Assembly: GCF_027945075.1 (NCBI RefSeq)
Contig: NZ_CP116034.1
Coordinates: 2,170,001 to 2,234,000 of the forward strand
DNA from: Chryseobacterium sp. CY350
GTDB lineage: Bacteria; Bacteroidota; Bacteroidia; Flavobacteriales; Weeksellaceae
Length of the DNA: 64,000 bases
Reading direction: 5' to 3'
Positions within the stretch are counted from its first letter, which is position 1. The number at the start of each line of letters is the position of its first letter. Below the pieces are notes generated by a model. The model saw nothing but the letters and a program-made list of their open reading frames with translations. It did no database searches and was not told where the DNA came from. The position numbers were made by a program, and so were the translations under genes. Positions 32,972 to 41,510 of this stretch are shown in pieces.

Positions 32972-34522
32972 TTATAAAGAAATTTTTAAAAGTTGTTTTT
33001 TCGTCCCTTTTCTTCCCATGAAGAAGGTAGAGTTTCCTGAAATGACACCATTTGAAACCATAAAAGGAACTTCATTATCTTCGTCATCCAATATTTCCTG
33101 ATAATCAAAATCTCCGTTTTCATTAATCTTGATAACATTGAGGTTAGATCTTCTTGTATTTGTCTGCCCAAACTGTATTCGGTCATTGCTGAGTTTCCTT
33201 ACTTTTTCGCCGGTATTGATAAAAAAGTAAGCATCATTCGCCAACGCAGTTGACGTGTAAGAAATATAAGATTCGTCCCCGCCGGTTTTCTGTCTTTTAT
33301 TAATGTTTCTCGCCCAAACAATCTCACCATTTTTATTAATTCTCGCAGTTACGATATCATCGTAATGATAAATTGTCTGGGAAGATCCGCCGCCGTAAGG
33401 CCCAGTAAAAGTGGAAACCGTTAAATAAAATTCTTCTGCATTAAAAATAATATCTCCGTTGGAAATTGTAATTATTTTCCTGAAAGATAAATTCTTAAGT
33501 TCTTTATCTTTGTCTTTTCCATATTTATCTACAATAAATTGCTCGGTAAACGGATTGTATTTTACCTTTTTAATTTCCAAAGTCATCGGATTCAGTTCAT
33601 AATAGCAAATTCCTTTAAATCTTCTATCTTTTCTATCCGAATAAAATCCGAGACAAACCAAACGGTCATCCAAAACAATAGTTTTTAAAGAAGCTGCAAA
33701 ATGTTCTTCAGAGTCAAAAACCTGCGTTTTTACACTTCCTTCTGATATACTTGTGAGCTCGTATTGATATTTACCTCCTTCTTTTTTCTTTCGCTGCTCG
33801 TCAGTATATACTTTTCCTAAGACATAAATAGTTTTTCCGTCTCGCGAAACATCTATATTTTCATAAACGAATTTTCTGTCTTTGATGTCTCTTTTGAAAG
33901 TATAATCTATATTCTTTTTAAGCGACTGATCAAAAACAAACATTTTGTGCGTTTCTACATTTCTGTCTTTAATATCCACCGTCACTGCAAAAGCCGTACG
34001 ATCTTCATTTACAATCATTCTGGCACCGGAATCACTATCAAAAACTCCGAAGCCAAGAAATGCAAATTGTCTTATTTCCTCACTATCCACATGGAACAAT
34101 TCAGTTTTCTTGAAATTAAAATCATTAATACTTGCGGAAATTGAAGAGCAAATGTATGCCTTCTGATCTTTTTCGTATATAAAGTCGATAATATGAACTT
34201 TTTCGCCATCCATGATGATTCCCAAAACCGAACTTTGCCTTACTACTTTGGAATATTTAATTTCATATTCAAATTCTTTAATGAGTTTTAAATCAGAATT
34301 ATAATGCTCAAAATAATATCCGAATCCTGTGGAAAAAGTACCGCCGTAATAAGATCTTACAATAACAACTCCACCTTTCCCGTCATCTTCTGCAAGTACG
34401 ATTGTTGAATTTTCATATTCGTCTTTGAACAGAGCACTTTTTTTAATCTCAAACGGAATTTTCTGGGCGAAAGAAAAAAGGCTTAATAAGATAAAAGCAA
34501 GGCAGAATAGATTTTTTTTCAT
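32972..34522 (-). CDS. Secreted protein of unknown function
   Basis: 516 residues with signal peptide MKKNLFCLAFILLSLFSFAQ. I do not recognise a named family. The mature protein is rich in short beta strands with repeated charged turns (DGKTIYVLGKVY, NGDIIFNAEEFYL, NGEIVWARNINK), as in beta-propeller proteins. It has no lipobox and no T9SS sorting domain, so periplasmic location is most likely. Only two or three cysteines. It stands alone between the SDR gene and the yajC operon. A box TATCTTTA, one base off the consensus, lies about 33 nt upstream. Confidence 0.75.
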   Translation of the reverse strand: MKKNLFCLAFILLSLFSFAQKIPFEIKKSALFKDEYENSTIVLAEDDGKGGVVIVRSYYGGTFSTGFGYYFEHYNSDLKLIKEFEYEIKYSKVVRQSSVLGIIMDGEKVHIIDFIYEKDQKAYICSSISASINDFNFKKTELFHVDSEEIRQFAFLGFGVFDSDSGARMIVNEDRTAFAVTVDIKDRNVETHKMFVFDQSLKKNIDYTFKRDIKDRKFVYENIDVSRDGKTIYVLGKVYTDEQRKKKEGGKYQYELTSISEGSVKTQVFDSEEHFAASLKTIVLDDRLVCLGFYSDRKDRRFKGICYYELNPMTLEIKKVKYNPFTEQFIVDKYGKDKDKELKNLSFRKIITISNGDIIFNAEEFYLTVSTFTGPYGGGSSQTIYHYDDIVTARINKNGEIVWARNINKRQKTGGDESYISYTSTALANDAYFFINTGEKVRKLSNDRIQFGQTNTRRSNLNVIKINENGDFDYQEILDDEDNEVPFMVSNGVISGNSTFFMGRKGTKKQLLKISL

Positions 34523-34662
34523 GGTATTGTTAGTTTGTTTTTAAATTGATTTTGTAAAGATATTTTTTTAGGGAGAAGTTCAACCATATTTATTGCTTGT
34601 ATTTGAATATACTTGAATTACTTCAAATGCTTTAAATCATCAAGTAACAATAGCGTGAAAAC

Positions 34663-34697
34663 AAACGGCGCGGTGACCTTTGGTCACCGCGCCGTTT
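34663..34697 (-). terminator. Very stable GC-rich hairpin after yajC
   Basis: A perfect 16-bp stem with a 3-nt loop, AAACGGCGCGGTGACC pairing with its complement, in DNA that is otherwise strongly AT-rich. On the minus strand a T-rich tail follows, 25 nt after the yajC stop, so it should terminate the nusB-DUF1573-yajC transcript. Confidence 0.8.
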
Positions 34698-34722
34698 TGC
34701 AGTATTATTTAATTCTGAAAAA

Positions 34723-35082
34723 TTATTTCTTTTCAGTATCGATAACTTCTTTTTTATCAGCAGTTGCTGTAGCTTTATCGCCAAATCTTGCAGCAGTAAA
34801 CTCTCTCGAAATTGCCGCTTTTTCGAACTTCAATTTTCCTGAAAGCGTTTCAATAACGATACCATCTTCCTGAATCTGAGATATTCTCCCGTGAAGACCA
34901 GAAGTAAGCACTACTCTGCTTCCAACTTTCAATTCTTCCTGAAATTTTTTCTCCTGTTTCTGCTTTTTCATCTGAGGTCTGATCATCAGGAAATAAAACC
35001 CGACAAACATCACACCCATCATGATCAGCATCATTGGAGAGGATCCTCCAGCTGGTGCTGTCTGTAAAAATATTGTTAACAT
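34723..35082 (-). CDS. yajC: Preprotein translocase accessory subunit YajC
   Basis: 119 residues from the ATG at 35082 (MLTIFLQTAPAGG). The ATG at 35106 would overlap the DUF1573 gene by 23 bp, while 35082 leaves a 1-bp gap. One membrane helix (MMLIMMGVMFVGFYFLMI) is followed by RPQMKKQKQEKKF and the conserved LKVGSRVVLTSGLHGRI, then a charged tail. YajC associates with SecDF in the inner membrane. Last gene after nusB and the DUF1573 lipoprotein. Confidence 0.95.
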   Translation of the reverse strand: MLTIFLQTAPAGGSSPMMLIMMGVMFVGFYFLMIRPQMKKQKQEKKFQEELKVGSRVVLTSGLHGRISQIQEDGIVIETLSGKLKFEKAAISREFTAARFGDKATATADKKEVIDTEKK

Positions 35083-35083
35083 A

Positions 35084-35599
35084 TTATTTAGGTTGAATGT
35101 TCGCATTGAACGTTAACTTGATAGGCGATTTTTCAACATTTGCATAAACGTCTGCAAACTTTTGAACTGCCCCATCAAAACTTGATGAATCAAAGCTTAA
35201 TGTAATTTTACCTTTTTTACCTGGTAAAATTGGGTCTTTCGTAAATTCCGGAGCAGTACATCCGCATCCTGGTTTCACTTCAGAAATCACCAAAGGATTA
35301 GTTCCTGTATTAGTCACTTCATACACGTGATTTACCTTATCACCTTTTTTGATGTTTCCAAAATCAAAATTGCTTTCTGATAATGCAACGGTAGTCAACG
35401 GTTGATTAGAAACTGGTGCAGCAGCTTCTCCGGCAACTGAAGTTTCGGTTTTTTGAGGTAGAGAATCTCCAGGCACAGTGCTAAGAGAATCTGGAACAAT
35501 GGTTTCTGAATTTTGAAGTTCTTTGTTTTCTTCTTTTTTACAAGAAACCAAACCAAAGCCTATGATAGACAAAGCGATAATTGATAACGACTTTTTCAT
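35084..35599 (-). CDS. DUF1573 domain lipoprotein
   Basis: 171 residues. The lipoprotein signal MKKSLSIIALSIIGFGLVSC puts the lipidated Cys at 20. A Ser/Pro/Glu-rich linker (about 25-65) leads to the DUF1573 Ig-like domain: FDFGNIKKGDKVNHVYEVTN, then SEVKPGCGCTAPEF with the typical CxC pair, and ending KLTFNANIQPK. The family is common in Bacteroidota and of unknown function. It sits between nusB and yajC (11 bp and 1 bp spacing), a conserved order in flavobacteria. Confidence 0.9.
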   Translation of the reverse strand: MKKSLSIIALSIIGFGLVSCKKEENKELQNSETIVPDSLSTVPGDSLPQKTETSVAGEAAAPVSNQPLTTVALSESNFDFGNIKKGDKVNHVYEVTNTGTNPLVISEVKPGCGCTAPEFTKDPILPGKKGKITLSFDSSSFDGAVQKFADVYANVEKSPIKLTFNANIQPK

Positions 35600-35610
35600 T
35601 TTTTATTTAT

Positions 35611-36516
35611 TTATATTCTGTTTAAATCTTTACAATATTTATCTAAAATACCGTTGATGAATATATTCGAACGGTCTGTAGCAAAAACTTTTGCGATCTC
35701 AATATATTCATTAATAATAACTCTTGAAGGTGTTAAAGGAAAATTATCAAGTTCAGAAATTGCTGTTGTAAGAATTACCTTATCCATTAAAGCCACCCTT
35801 TCTAAATCCCAGTTTTCTAATCTTTCAGATAGTTTCTTTTCATTGGTTTCCCAGTTATTGAGCGTATCTCTCAAAAGTTTGCCCGCAAAAGACTTGTCAT
35901 CTTCGTCTTTAATCATCTTAATTAAAGTTCGGCTGTCTTCATTTTCTTTGATAAAACCAATCGTTTTCTGAACCATAGAGTTGGCAATATGAATATCATC
36001 GGCCCAAGTCAGTTCTCTGTCACTTACATAATCATGGAAGTCTTCGTTTTCCGCAACATATCTCAAAAATAATTTCCCAATAAATTTTTGATCATCATCA
36101 AAAGAATAACCTTCTTCTTTCATGAAATCCTGATAACGCTTTCCTGACGTCATTCTCTGAAATGTTCTTACCAAAAAATCATCATGCAAATCCCATTTCA
36201 AATCAGCGTGTTGCCCGGAAAAGAAAAGTCTTTCAGGATTTTCTTCCAACTTGATTAAAACTTGATTATTAATGAATTTCTGGTTGGGATTGATTTCAGA
36301 ATCGGTTTTGAAGTATTTATTCTTCCCAATTTCCATTTGATTTTCTGCAAGATTTTTTAGAGACACTAAAAAATTAAGTTCCAATACATAAAGATTATAG
36401 ATTTTCTCTATTCCATAGAACATGTTTTTCTCTAAAACATCAAATTTTATTGGATTTTGGTAGTAAGAATACACACTTTCTACTACTTTCTCACGGATTT
36501 GTCTTCTTCCTAACAT
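35611..36516 (-). CDS. nusB: Transcription antitermination factor NusB (long Bacteroidota form)
   Basis: 301 residues, about twice the usual bacterial length. The N-terminus MLGRRQIREKVVESVYSYYQ resembles the NusB start, and the conserved NusB fold occupies roughly residues 190-301 (DTLNNWETNEKKLSERLENW, DKVILTTAISELDNFPLTPS, VINEYIEIAKVFATDRSNIFINGILDK). It acts with NusE on boxA RNA to support rRNA transcription. A near-perfect promoter lies 21 nt upstream. It heads the nusB-DUF1573-yajC operon and is divergent from the ABC exporter. Confidence 0.93.
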   Translation of the reverse strand: MLGRRQIREKVVESVYSYYQNPIKFDVLEKNMFYGIEKIYNLYVLELNFLVSLKNLAENQMEIGKNKYFKTDSEINPNQKFINNQVLIKLEENPERLFFSGQHADLKWDLHDDFLVRTFQRMTSGKRYQDFMKEEGYSFDDDQKFIGKLFLRYVAENEDFHDYVSDRELTWADDIHIANSMVQKTIGFIKENEDSRTLIKMIKDEDDKSFAGKLLRDTLNNWETNEKKLSERLENWDLERVALMDKVILTTAISELDNFPLTPSRVIINEYIEIAKVFATDRSNIFINGILDKYCKDLNRI

Positions 36517-36537
36517 TCAAAGAGCTTTTTATGGGTG

Positions 36538-36566
36538 CAAAGATACAAAATTTAAAATTTATCAAA
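36538..36566 (-). promoter_or_regulatory. nusB: Promoter TTTG-N17-TATCTTTG for nusB operon
   Basis: Best match in the window, with a full TTTG upstream element and spacing 17. The box ends 21 nt before the ATG. It lies back to back with the ABC exporter promoter. Confidence 0.62.
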
Positions 36567-36589
36567 TTCGTAGTCTGGCTCTATTTTCG

Positions 36590-36597
36590 TAAATTTG
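36590..36597 (+). promoter_or_regulatory. Promoter box TAAATTTG for the ABC exporter
   Basis: TAnnTTTG element 9 nt before the ATG at 36607. It overlaps the TTG at 36595 that an uninformed reading would take as start. Confidence 0.42.
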
Positions 36598-36606
36598 CAA
36601 AAGTTT

Positions 36607-38268
36607 ATGAAAGCTTTAAAAACTCTAAACCCATACTTTTGGAAGCACAAAATATTATTGTTTTGGGGCTTACTCTTTATCATTGCCAGCAACTTTTTCA
36701 ACATTTATAAGGTACAGTTTGTAGGAAAATCTGTGGACGAACTAACGAAAACAGGAAGCCTAGGCTTTAACAAACAAGTTCTTATTTATGTTGCAATCAT
36801 CGTAGGCTGCTCACTTCTAACCGGATTTTTCACCTTTATGATGAGACAAACCATTATTGTAGCATCAAGAAGAATTGAATATGAACTCAAAAATAAGATC
36901 TACAGGCACTATCAGGATTTATCATTAACAGATTACAAAACAACAACCACCGGAGATTTGATGAACCGTTTAAGTGAAGATGTTGTTGCCGTAAGAATGT
37001 ATCTCGGCCCTGGTGTGATGTACGTTGTTAACTTACTGATTTTATTGACGATCACATGTATCTACATGTTGAAAACTGATGTTTCAATGACTGTCTGGAC
37101 ATTATTTCCATTACCTATTCTTTCGTACATCATTTTCAAAGTCAGCTCGATCATCAATAAAAAGTCTAAAATCATGCAGAAAAGTCAGTCTGCAATTTCA
37201 ACTTTTGTACAGGACAGTTTTTCGGGAATCCGTGTTGTTAAATTTTTCGCAAAGGAAAATTATATTAAGAAAAATTATAGCTCAAAGGTTACCGACTATC
37301 AGGATAAAGCTTTAGATTTAGCAAAAACAGAAGCGTATTTCTTTACCATTATTTTATTCGTAATCGGATTATTAAATGTTGCGATCATCCTGATTGGCGG
37401 ACAGAAATATATTGCGGGTGAATTGACAGTAGGGAAAATTGCTGATTTTTTCATGTACATCAATATTTTGATATGGCCATTTTCTATGGTCGGCTGGGTA
37501 ACTTCAGTAAACCAGAGAGCTGAAGCTTCGATGCAAAGAATTAATGAATTTATGGATAAAAAATCTGATGTTATTAATACAAACTTTGAAAAGTACGACA
37601 TAAAAGGGGATATCGAATTCAGGAATGTATCTTATGTTTACCCGAATACAGGTATTAAAGCTTTAGAAAATTTAAGTTTTAAAATTAATGCCGGACAATC
37701 TCTAGCGATAATGGGTAAAACCGGGAGCGGAAAATCTACCATTGCTCTGCTTTTATGCAGATTGATCGACCCAAGTGAAGGTGAAATTTTAGTCGACGGA
37801 AAAAACCTGAAGGATCATAACCTTGATAATTATCGTGATTTTATAGGCTATATTCCTCAGGAAAGTTATTTGTTTTCAGATTCTATCGAACATAATATTG
37901 GTTTTTCGATCGATAATCCTACGCACGAGAAGGTGGTTGAATATTCTAAAATTGCAGACGTTCACAAAAATATCATCGATTTCAAAGAAGGATATAAAAC
38001 CATGGTTGGAGAGCGTGGCGTGATGCTTTCCGGGGGTCAAAAACAACGAATTTGTATTGCTAGAGCTTTGATAAAAGATCCAAATATCATCATTTTCGAT
38101 GATTCTTTATCTGCTTTAGACACAGAAACCGAACAGAATATTCTTGAAAATATAGATACTAAAATTCATAATGCAACTTCTATAATTATCACTCACCGAG
38201 AGTCTAGCGCTCAACGAGCTGATAAAATCATTAATCTTACTGAAATTACCAATTCTGTAACTGCTTAG
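36607..38268 (+). CDS. ABC exporter, fused permease and ATPase (MsbA/MdlB-like)
   Basis: 553 residues. Six membrane helices (about 15-300) are followed by the ATPase: Walker A GKTGSGKS at 370-377, signature LSGGQKQR from 474, Walker B IIIFDDSLSALD, and the H-loop IIITHR. Half-transporters of this type dimerise and export lipids, peptides or drugs across the inner membrane; the substrate cannot be told from sequence. The start is the ATG at 36607 (MKALKTLNPYFWKHK), since the earlier TTG lies within the promoter box. Confidence 0.93.
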   Translation: MKALKTLNPYFWKHKILLFWGLLFIIASNFFNIYKVQFVGKSVDELTKTGSLGFNKQVLIYVAIIVGCSLLTGFFTFMMRQTIIVASRRIEYELKNKIYRHYQDLSLTDYKTTTTGDLMNRLSEDVVAVRMYLGPGVMYVVNLLILLTITCIYMLKTDVSMTVWTLFPLPILSYIIFKVSSIINKKSKIMQKSQSAISTFVQDSFSGIRVVKFFAKENYIKKNYSSKVTDYQDKALDLAKTEAYFFTIILFVIGLLNVAIILIGGQKYIAGELTVGKIADFFMYINILIWPFSMVGWVTSVNQRAEASMQRINEFMDKKSDVINTNFEKYDIKGDIEFRNVSYVYPNTGIKALENLSFKINAGQSLAIMGKTGSGKSTIALLLCRLIDPSEGEILVDGKNLKDHNLDNYRDFIGYIPQESYLFSDSIEHNIGFSIDNPTHEKVVEYSKIADVHKNIIDFKEGYKTMVGERGVMLSGGQKQRICIARALIKDPNIIIFDDSLSALDTETEQNILENIDTKIHNATSIIITHRESSAQRADKIINLTEITNSVTA

Positions 38269-38308
38269 CCAATTTGTTCATAAATGTTAAATAAATCATA
38301 AAAAAAAT

Positions 38309-38338
38309 TTTGTGATTAAAAGAAAAATTTTATATTTG
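38309..38338 (+). promoter_or_regulatory. Promoter TTTG-N18-TATATTTG for the DUF3276 gene
   Basis: Both elements match with spacing 18; the box ends 29 nt before the ATG at 38368. Confidence 0.6.
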
Positions 38339-38367
38339 TTCTTAACAAGATTAAAAAATATCTAATA

Positions 38368-38703
38368 ATGAGTGAATACAAGGAACGCCATGAGAATGAA
38401 ATTTTCACGAAGGTGTTAAAAGCAGGAAGAAGAACGTATTTCTTTGATGTGCGCGAGACGAAAGCAGGAGATTATTATCTTACAATTACCGAAAGCAAAA
38501 AGAATTTCGGGGAGAATGGAGAGGCTACATTCGAAAAGCATAAAATTTATCTATATAAAGAAGATTTTAAAAGCTTTCAGGAGATGTTTAATGAATCTAC
38601 AGATTTTATCATCAATGAAAAAGGTGAAGATGTAATATCTGAAAAACATGATAAAGATTTTAAGAGCAAAACCTACACGATCGATTCTGACGACGAGGTT
38701 TAG
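38368..38703 (+). CDS. DUF3276/PUR family nucleic-acid-binding protein
   Basis: 111 residues, no signal. The single PUR-like repeat reads IFTKVLKAGRRTYFFDVRET, then YLTITESKK and HKIYLYKEDFKSFQEMF, with an acidic C-terminus (TIDSDDEV). Bacterial PUR proteins form dimers that bind single-stranded DNA or RNA; the role in Bacteroidota is not established. It has a strong promoter and its own terminator, which suggests good expression. Confidence 0.88.
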   Translation: MSEYKERHENEIFTKVLKAGRRTYFFDVRETKAGDYYLTITESKKNFGENGEATFEKHKIYLYKEDFKSFQEMFNESTDFIINEKGEDVISEKHDKDFKSKTYTIDSDDEV

Positions 38704-38734
38704 CCGTAACTAAAACCAGATTATATAAAAACAC

Positions 38735-38761
38735 AAGCATCTTTATTAAGATGCTTTTTTT
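38735..38761 (+). terminator. Intrinsic terminator after the DUF3276 gene
   Basis: Perfect 9-bp stem AAGCATCTT/AAGATGCTT, loop TATT, then a T-run. Confidence 0.85.
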
Positions 38762-38767
38762 AGGCAC

Positions 38768-38799
38768 AAAAAAACACACTTTCCTAAGAAAATGTGTTT
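38768..38799 (-). terminator. Intrinsic terminator after tRNA-His
   Basis: AAACACA/TGTGTTT stem with an inner TTTC/GAAA helix and a T-run on the minus strand, a few bases after the tRNA 3' end. Confidence 0.7.
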
Positions 38800-38804
38800 G
38801 AGTG

Positions 38805-38879
38805 GGTGAATGAGGGGTCTCGAACCCCCGACCTCCGGAACCACAATCCGGCGCTCTAACCAACTGAGCTACAATCACC
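38805..38879 (-). tRNA. tRNA-His (anticodon GTG)
   Basis: A full cloverleaf is visible on the minus strand. The D arm is GCTCAGTTGGTTAGAGC. The anticodon stem CCGGA/TCCGG carries the loop TTGTGGT with anticodon GTG. The T arm is GGGGG/CCCCT around TTCGAGA. The extra G at -1 faces C73, the histidine identity pair. The acceptor stem GTGATTG/CATTCAC has one T-T mismatch at 5:68. CCA is not fully encoded. Promoter and terminator flank it closely, so it is transcribed as a single tRNA. Confidence 0.95.
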
Positions 38880-38892
38880 GTTTTTGGTGGTG

Positions 38893-38921
38893 CAAATATA
38901 GGATATATTTTTTAATTACAA
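38893..38921 (-). promoter_or_regulatory. Promoter TTG-N18-TATATTTG for tRNA-His
   Basis: Both elements match with spacing 18. The upstream element overlaps the last codons of bshB1, and the box ends 13 nt before the tRNA. Confidence 0.6.
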
Positions 38922-39635
38922 AACAATTCCGTCAAAATTTTTCATTGCAATAAGCTTCTCAGTCGTAAATCCCTCAGCATAAGTAACTCCCGACAATCTT
39001 CCTAAATCCTGAGCACGATACGTAAGGCTTTCATAAAAGTCTTTAGAAGTGATCGGTGTTTCAGGTTCCTTCGATTCGGGATCGTAAAACTGGGTTTTAA
39101 AAGCCATACAGGCTTGCAGCTTTTTATCGAGATGTTCAGATATATCGATAACAAACTCCGGCTTTATATCTTTCCACTGAATATAATGGAAAATCTGTTT
39201 TGGTCTCCATACATCTTGGCTTTTCCCATCTATATTTGTCTGAATCTTTCTCAAGCCAGCGAGAAAACACGCATCAGATACTAATTTTGCTGCTTTTGCA
39301 TGATCTGGATGTCGATCATCGATTGCATTCGCTAAAACTATTTCCGGGCGGTATTTACGGATCATTTTTACAATTTCCATCTGGTATTCTTCAGAATTAA
39401 TCAAAAAACCATCTTTCATCCCAAGATTTTCTCTCGCCGCGACTCCTAAAATTTTAGCAGATTCCGTTGCCTCTTCATGTCTAGTTTGATCGGTACCACG
39501 AGTTCCAAGCTCACCTTTTGTAAGATCGATAATAACGCAAGTTTTCCCTTCTGAAATTAATTTAGCTATTGTGCCGCCACAGCCAAGTTCAACATCGTCC
39601 GGATGGGCCCCAAAAGCGAGTATATCTGTTTTCAT
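38916..39635 (-). CDS. bshB1: Bacillithiol biosynthesis deacetylase BshB1
   Basis: 239 residues, a LmbE-like zinc N-deacetylase. The metal-site signature is FGAHPDDVELGCGGTIAKL (H11, D14), with ARENLGMKDG and NAIDDRHPDHAKAA supplying further ligands. It removes the acetyl group from GlcNAc-malate on the way to bacillithiol, the thiol that replaces glutathione in many Firmicutes and Bacteroidota. The other bsh genes are not in this window. A promoter lies 63 nt upstream and the tRNA-His promoter sits in its 3' end. Confidence 0.93.
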   Translation of the reverse strand: MKTDILAFGAHPDDVELGCGGTIAKLISEGKTCVIIDLTKGELGTRGTDQTRHEEATESAKILGVAARENLGMKDGFLINSEEYQMEIVKMIRKYRPEIVLANAIDDRHPDHAKAAKLVSDACFLAGLRKIQTNIDGKSQDVWRPKQIFHYIQWKDIKPEFVIDISEHLDKKLQACMAFKTQFYDPESKEPETPITSKDFYESLTYRAQDLGRLSGVTYAEGFTTEKLIAMKNFDGIVL

Positions 39636-39698
39636 TATTTTTAATATTTAATGTATCACATTTAAACTTTCCTTAATTGAGATAAATGTGCATATATT

Positions 39699-39731
39699 CA
39701 AATATAAGATTTAAAATAAAAACTTCCCAAA
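39699..39731 (-). promoter_or_regulatory. bshB1: Promoter TTTG-N21-TATATTTG for bshB1
   Basis: Both elements match, spacing 21. The upstream TTTG lies within the terminator hairpin of the preceding TPR gene. Confidence 0.42.
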
Positions 39732-39751
39732 CTTAATGAATGGGAAGTTTT
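39719..39751 (-). terminator. Intrinsic terminator after the TonB-locus TPR gene
   Basis: Perfect 11-bp stem AAAACTTCCCA/TGGGAAGTTTT with an 11-nt loop and A/T-rich flanks, 20 nt after the TPR stop. Confidence 0.75.
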
Positions 39752-39771
39752 AATATAAATAACTTATTAAA

Positions 39772-41400
39772 TTATTTGTTAATTTCTGTATTTAATTTTA
39801 CAGCATCCTGATAAGTAGGATCTAGTTGCAAAGATTTAGCAACGTAATCTTTAGCTTTTGCAGGATCAGAATCTTTAGATAAGTATGCAACTGCAAAGTA
39901 AGCATATGCTAAAGTTTGTTTGTTAGCTTCTACTTCTGCAGGTTTTACTGTTGCAATATATTTTTCGTAAGCAATTTTTGCCGCATCATTATTTGTTGCT
40001 TGCTGATAAGCATACCCTAAACTGTAGTAAGCAGGAGCCCAATCTGGTAATATTGCACTCATTTTCTGCCATGTCAGTATAGCACCATTCCAGTTTTTTG
40101 CATCCTGATAAGCAGTTGCAAGTTTGTATAAAGCGTCAGAATCCTGAGCATTAGCAGCAACTTGCTTTTTCAATGCTTCGATTTGAGGATTAGTTGGTCC
40201 TGAATCAACAGCTGATTGTGATGCTCCACCACCAGCAATTTTCACAAGTTCCATATCCCATTTCATCGTTTCATCTTTTGCCGCTTTAGCAATCGCTACT
40301 TTTTGCTGAGCTTCAGTCATTAAAGCTGATTTTTTAGCAGCATCTGTTTCTGTTTTTGCTAAACCAGCAGCAATAAGACCTTGCAATCCTTGGTCAGCAG
40401 GCTGAACTCTAGATTTCTCTGCCTGAGAAACAAATGTATCCATGTTCTGCTTTGCTTCTGCATATTTTCCATCTGCGTAATTCACGTATGATCTCAATTT
40501 GAATTTGATAGGATCATTAATCTTATCAAAAATCTTATCTAAAATCATTTTTGAATTTGCATAATCTTCGTTTGTAAAATATAGCTTTGCAATTTCTAAC
40601 TGCGTATAAGGATCTTCATCAGCATATTTCGTATAGTTAATCAAATCCTGAGTAGCCTTTGCATTTTCCTGATATTTAATATCATAAGCCGCTAAAGCTT
40701 TGTAAGCTGGCGCATACGTAGGATCTGTTGCAATCGCTTTGTCAATACTTGTCTTTGCCTGCTGCCACTGTTGAGCTGCCATCCAAAGAGTACCAATTCT
40801 GGTGTAAACAGAAGCTTTATTTTTTGCTAAAGGCAAAGCTTTGTCATATGCAGACATCGCATCACCAGGAATTCTCTTTAGTCTGTAAGCATCACCTAAA
40901 GTATAGTAATAATAAGCTGGAACGTCTTTTTTAGCTCTCTCAATTGCTTTGTTAAGAAATTGAATAGCAAGATCAGGCGAGTTGTTTTTCTCAAATAAAG
41001 TTAATGCTTCAGCAGCTCTAAAAAGCACTTCCGCATCTTTCTCCCTTGAATCTTTCACTATTTCCTGAATCTCAGAGATAGCACTTTTATCTCCTTTTCC
41101 TAATTTTACAGTTGCTAATCCAAGTCTATTTAAATAACCTTTTTTATCTACTGCAAGACCTTTATTAAAATTCTCGGTTGCTTGTGCAAAATCTGGCTCA
41201 GACTGTCTTAAATATGTATTTCCTAAATAGAAATAATTTTCTGCTTCCGGTGCTTTAGCAATCATTTGAGTGAAATTATTTTTTGCCTGTGCAAATTTAT
41301 CACTGTCAATGCTGTTTATACCATCTTGTAACGTCTGTGCGATCGTAAAATTGCTAAAAAATACAACCGCTGCTCCAAAAGCAATCTTCTTTACATTCAT
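39772..41400 (-). CDS. Periplasmic tetratricopeptide-repeat protein of the TonB locus
   Basis: 542 residues from the ATG at 41400, chosen because MNVKKIAFGAAVVFFSNFTIAQ is a signal peptide. The longer frame to 41454 adds charged residues before it. The mature protein is a string of TPR-type helical pairs, clearest at AENYFYLGNTYLRQSEPDFAQATENFNK, YYYTLGDAYRLKRIPGDAMSAYDKAL and APAYYSLGYAYQQATNNDAAKIAYEKYI. It closes the exbB-exbD-exbD-tonB-PstS-like cluster, an order I recall from other flavobacteria. It probably acts as a periplasmic scaffold; partners are unknown. Confidence 0.9.
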   Translation of the reverse strand: MNVKKIAFGAAVVFFSNFTIAQTLQDGINSIDSDKFAQAKNNFTQMIAKAPEAENYFYLGNTYLRQSEPDFAQATENFNKGLAVDKKGYLNRLGLATVKLGKGDKSAISEIQEIVKDSREKDAEVLFRAAEALTLFEKNNSPDLAIQFLNKAIERAKKDVPAYYYYTLGDAYRLKRIPGDAMSAYDKALPLAKNKASVYTRIGTLWMAAQQWQQAKTSIDKAIATDPTYAPAYKALAAYDIKYQENAKATQDLINYTKYADEDPYTQLEIAKLYFTNEDYANSKMILDKIFDKINDPIKFKLRSYVNYADGKYAEAKQNMDTFVSQAEKSRVQPADQGLQGLIAAGLAKTETDAAKKSALMTEAQQKVAIAKAAKDETMKWDMELVKIAGGGASQSAVDSGPTNPQIEALKKQVAANAQDSDALYKLATAYQDAKNWNGAILTWQKMSAILPDWAPAYYSLGYAYQQATNNDAAKIAYEKYIATVKPAEVEANKQTLAYAYFAVAYLSKDSDPAKAKDYVAKSLQLDPTYQDAVKLNTEINK

Positions 41401-41510
41401 AATCATTATATCTTTCATTATATATTTTCTAAATTTCATCTGTAGTTTATTCACAATTTTCAGACCAAAATACAGGAAATATTCTGGTGGTGAAGCATAT
41501 TTAATATTAT

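Noticed and set aside
34613..34873. 86-codon plus-strand frame across the GC-rich hairpin
   Set aside because: It crosses the yajC terminator and runs antisense to yajC; no family features.
38361..38367. Single TCTAATA unit directly before the ATG of the DUF3276 gene
   Set aside because: A single unit is expected by chance in AT-rich DNA; no tandem array.
38660..38878. 72-codon frame on the minus strand beginning MIVAQLVRAPDCGSGGRGFE
   Set aside because: It is a translation of the tRNA-His gene and its flank; this peptide pattern is a common artefact over tRNA genes.
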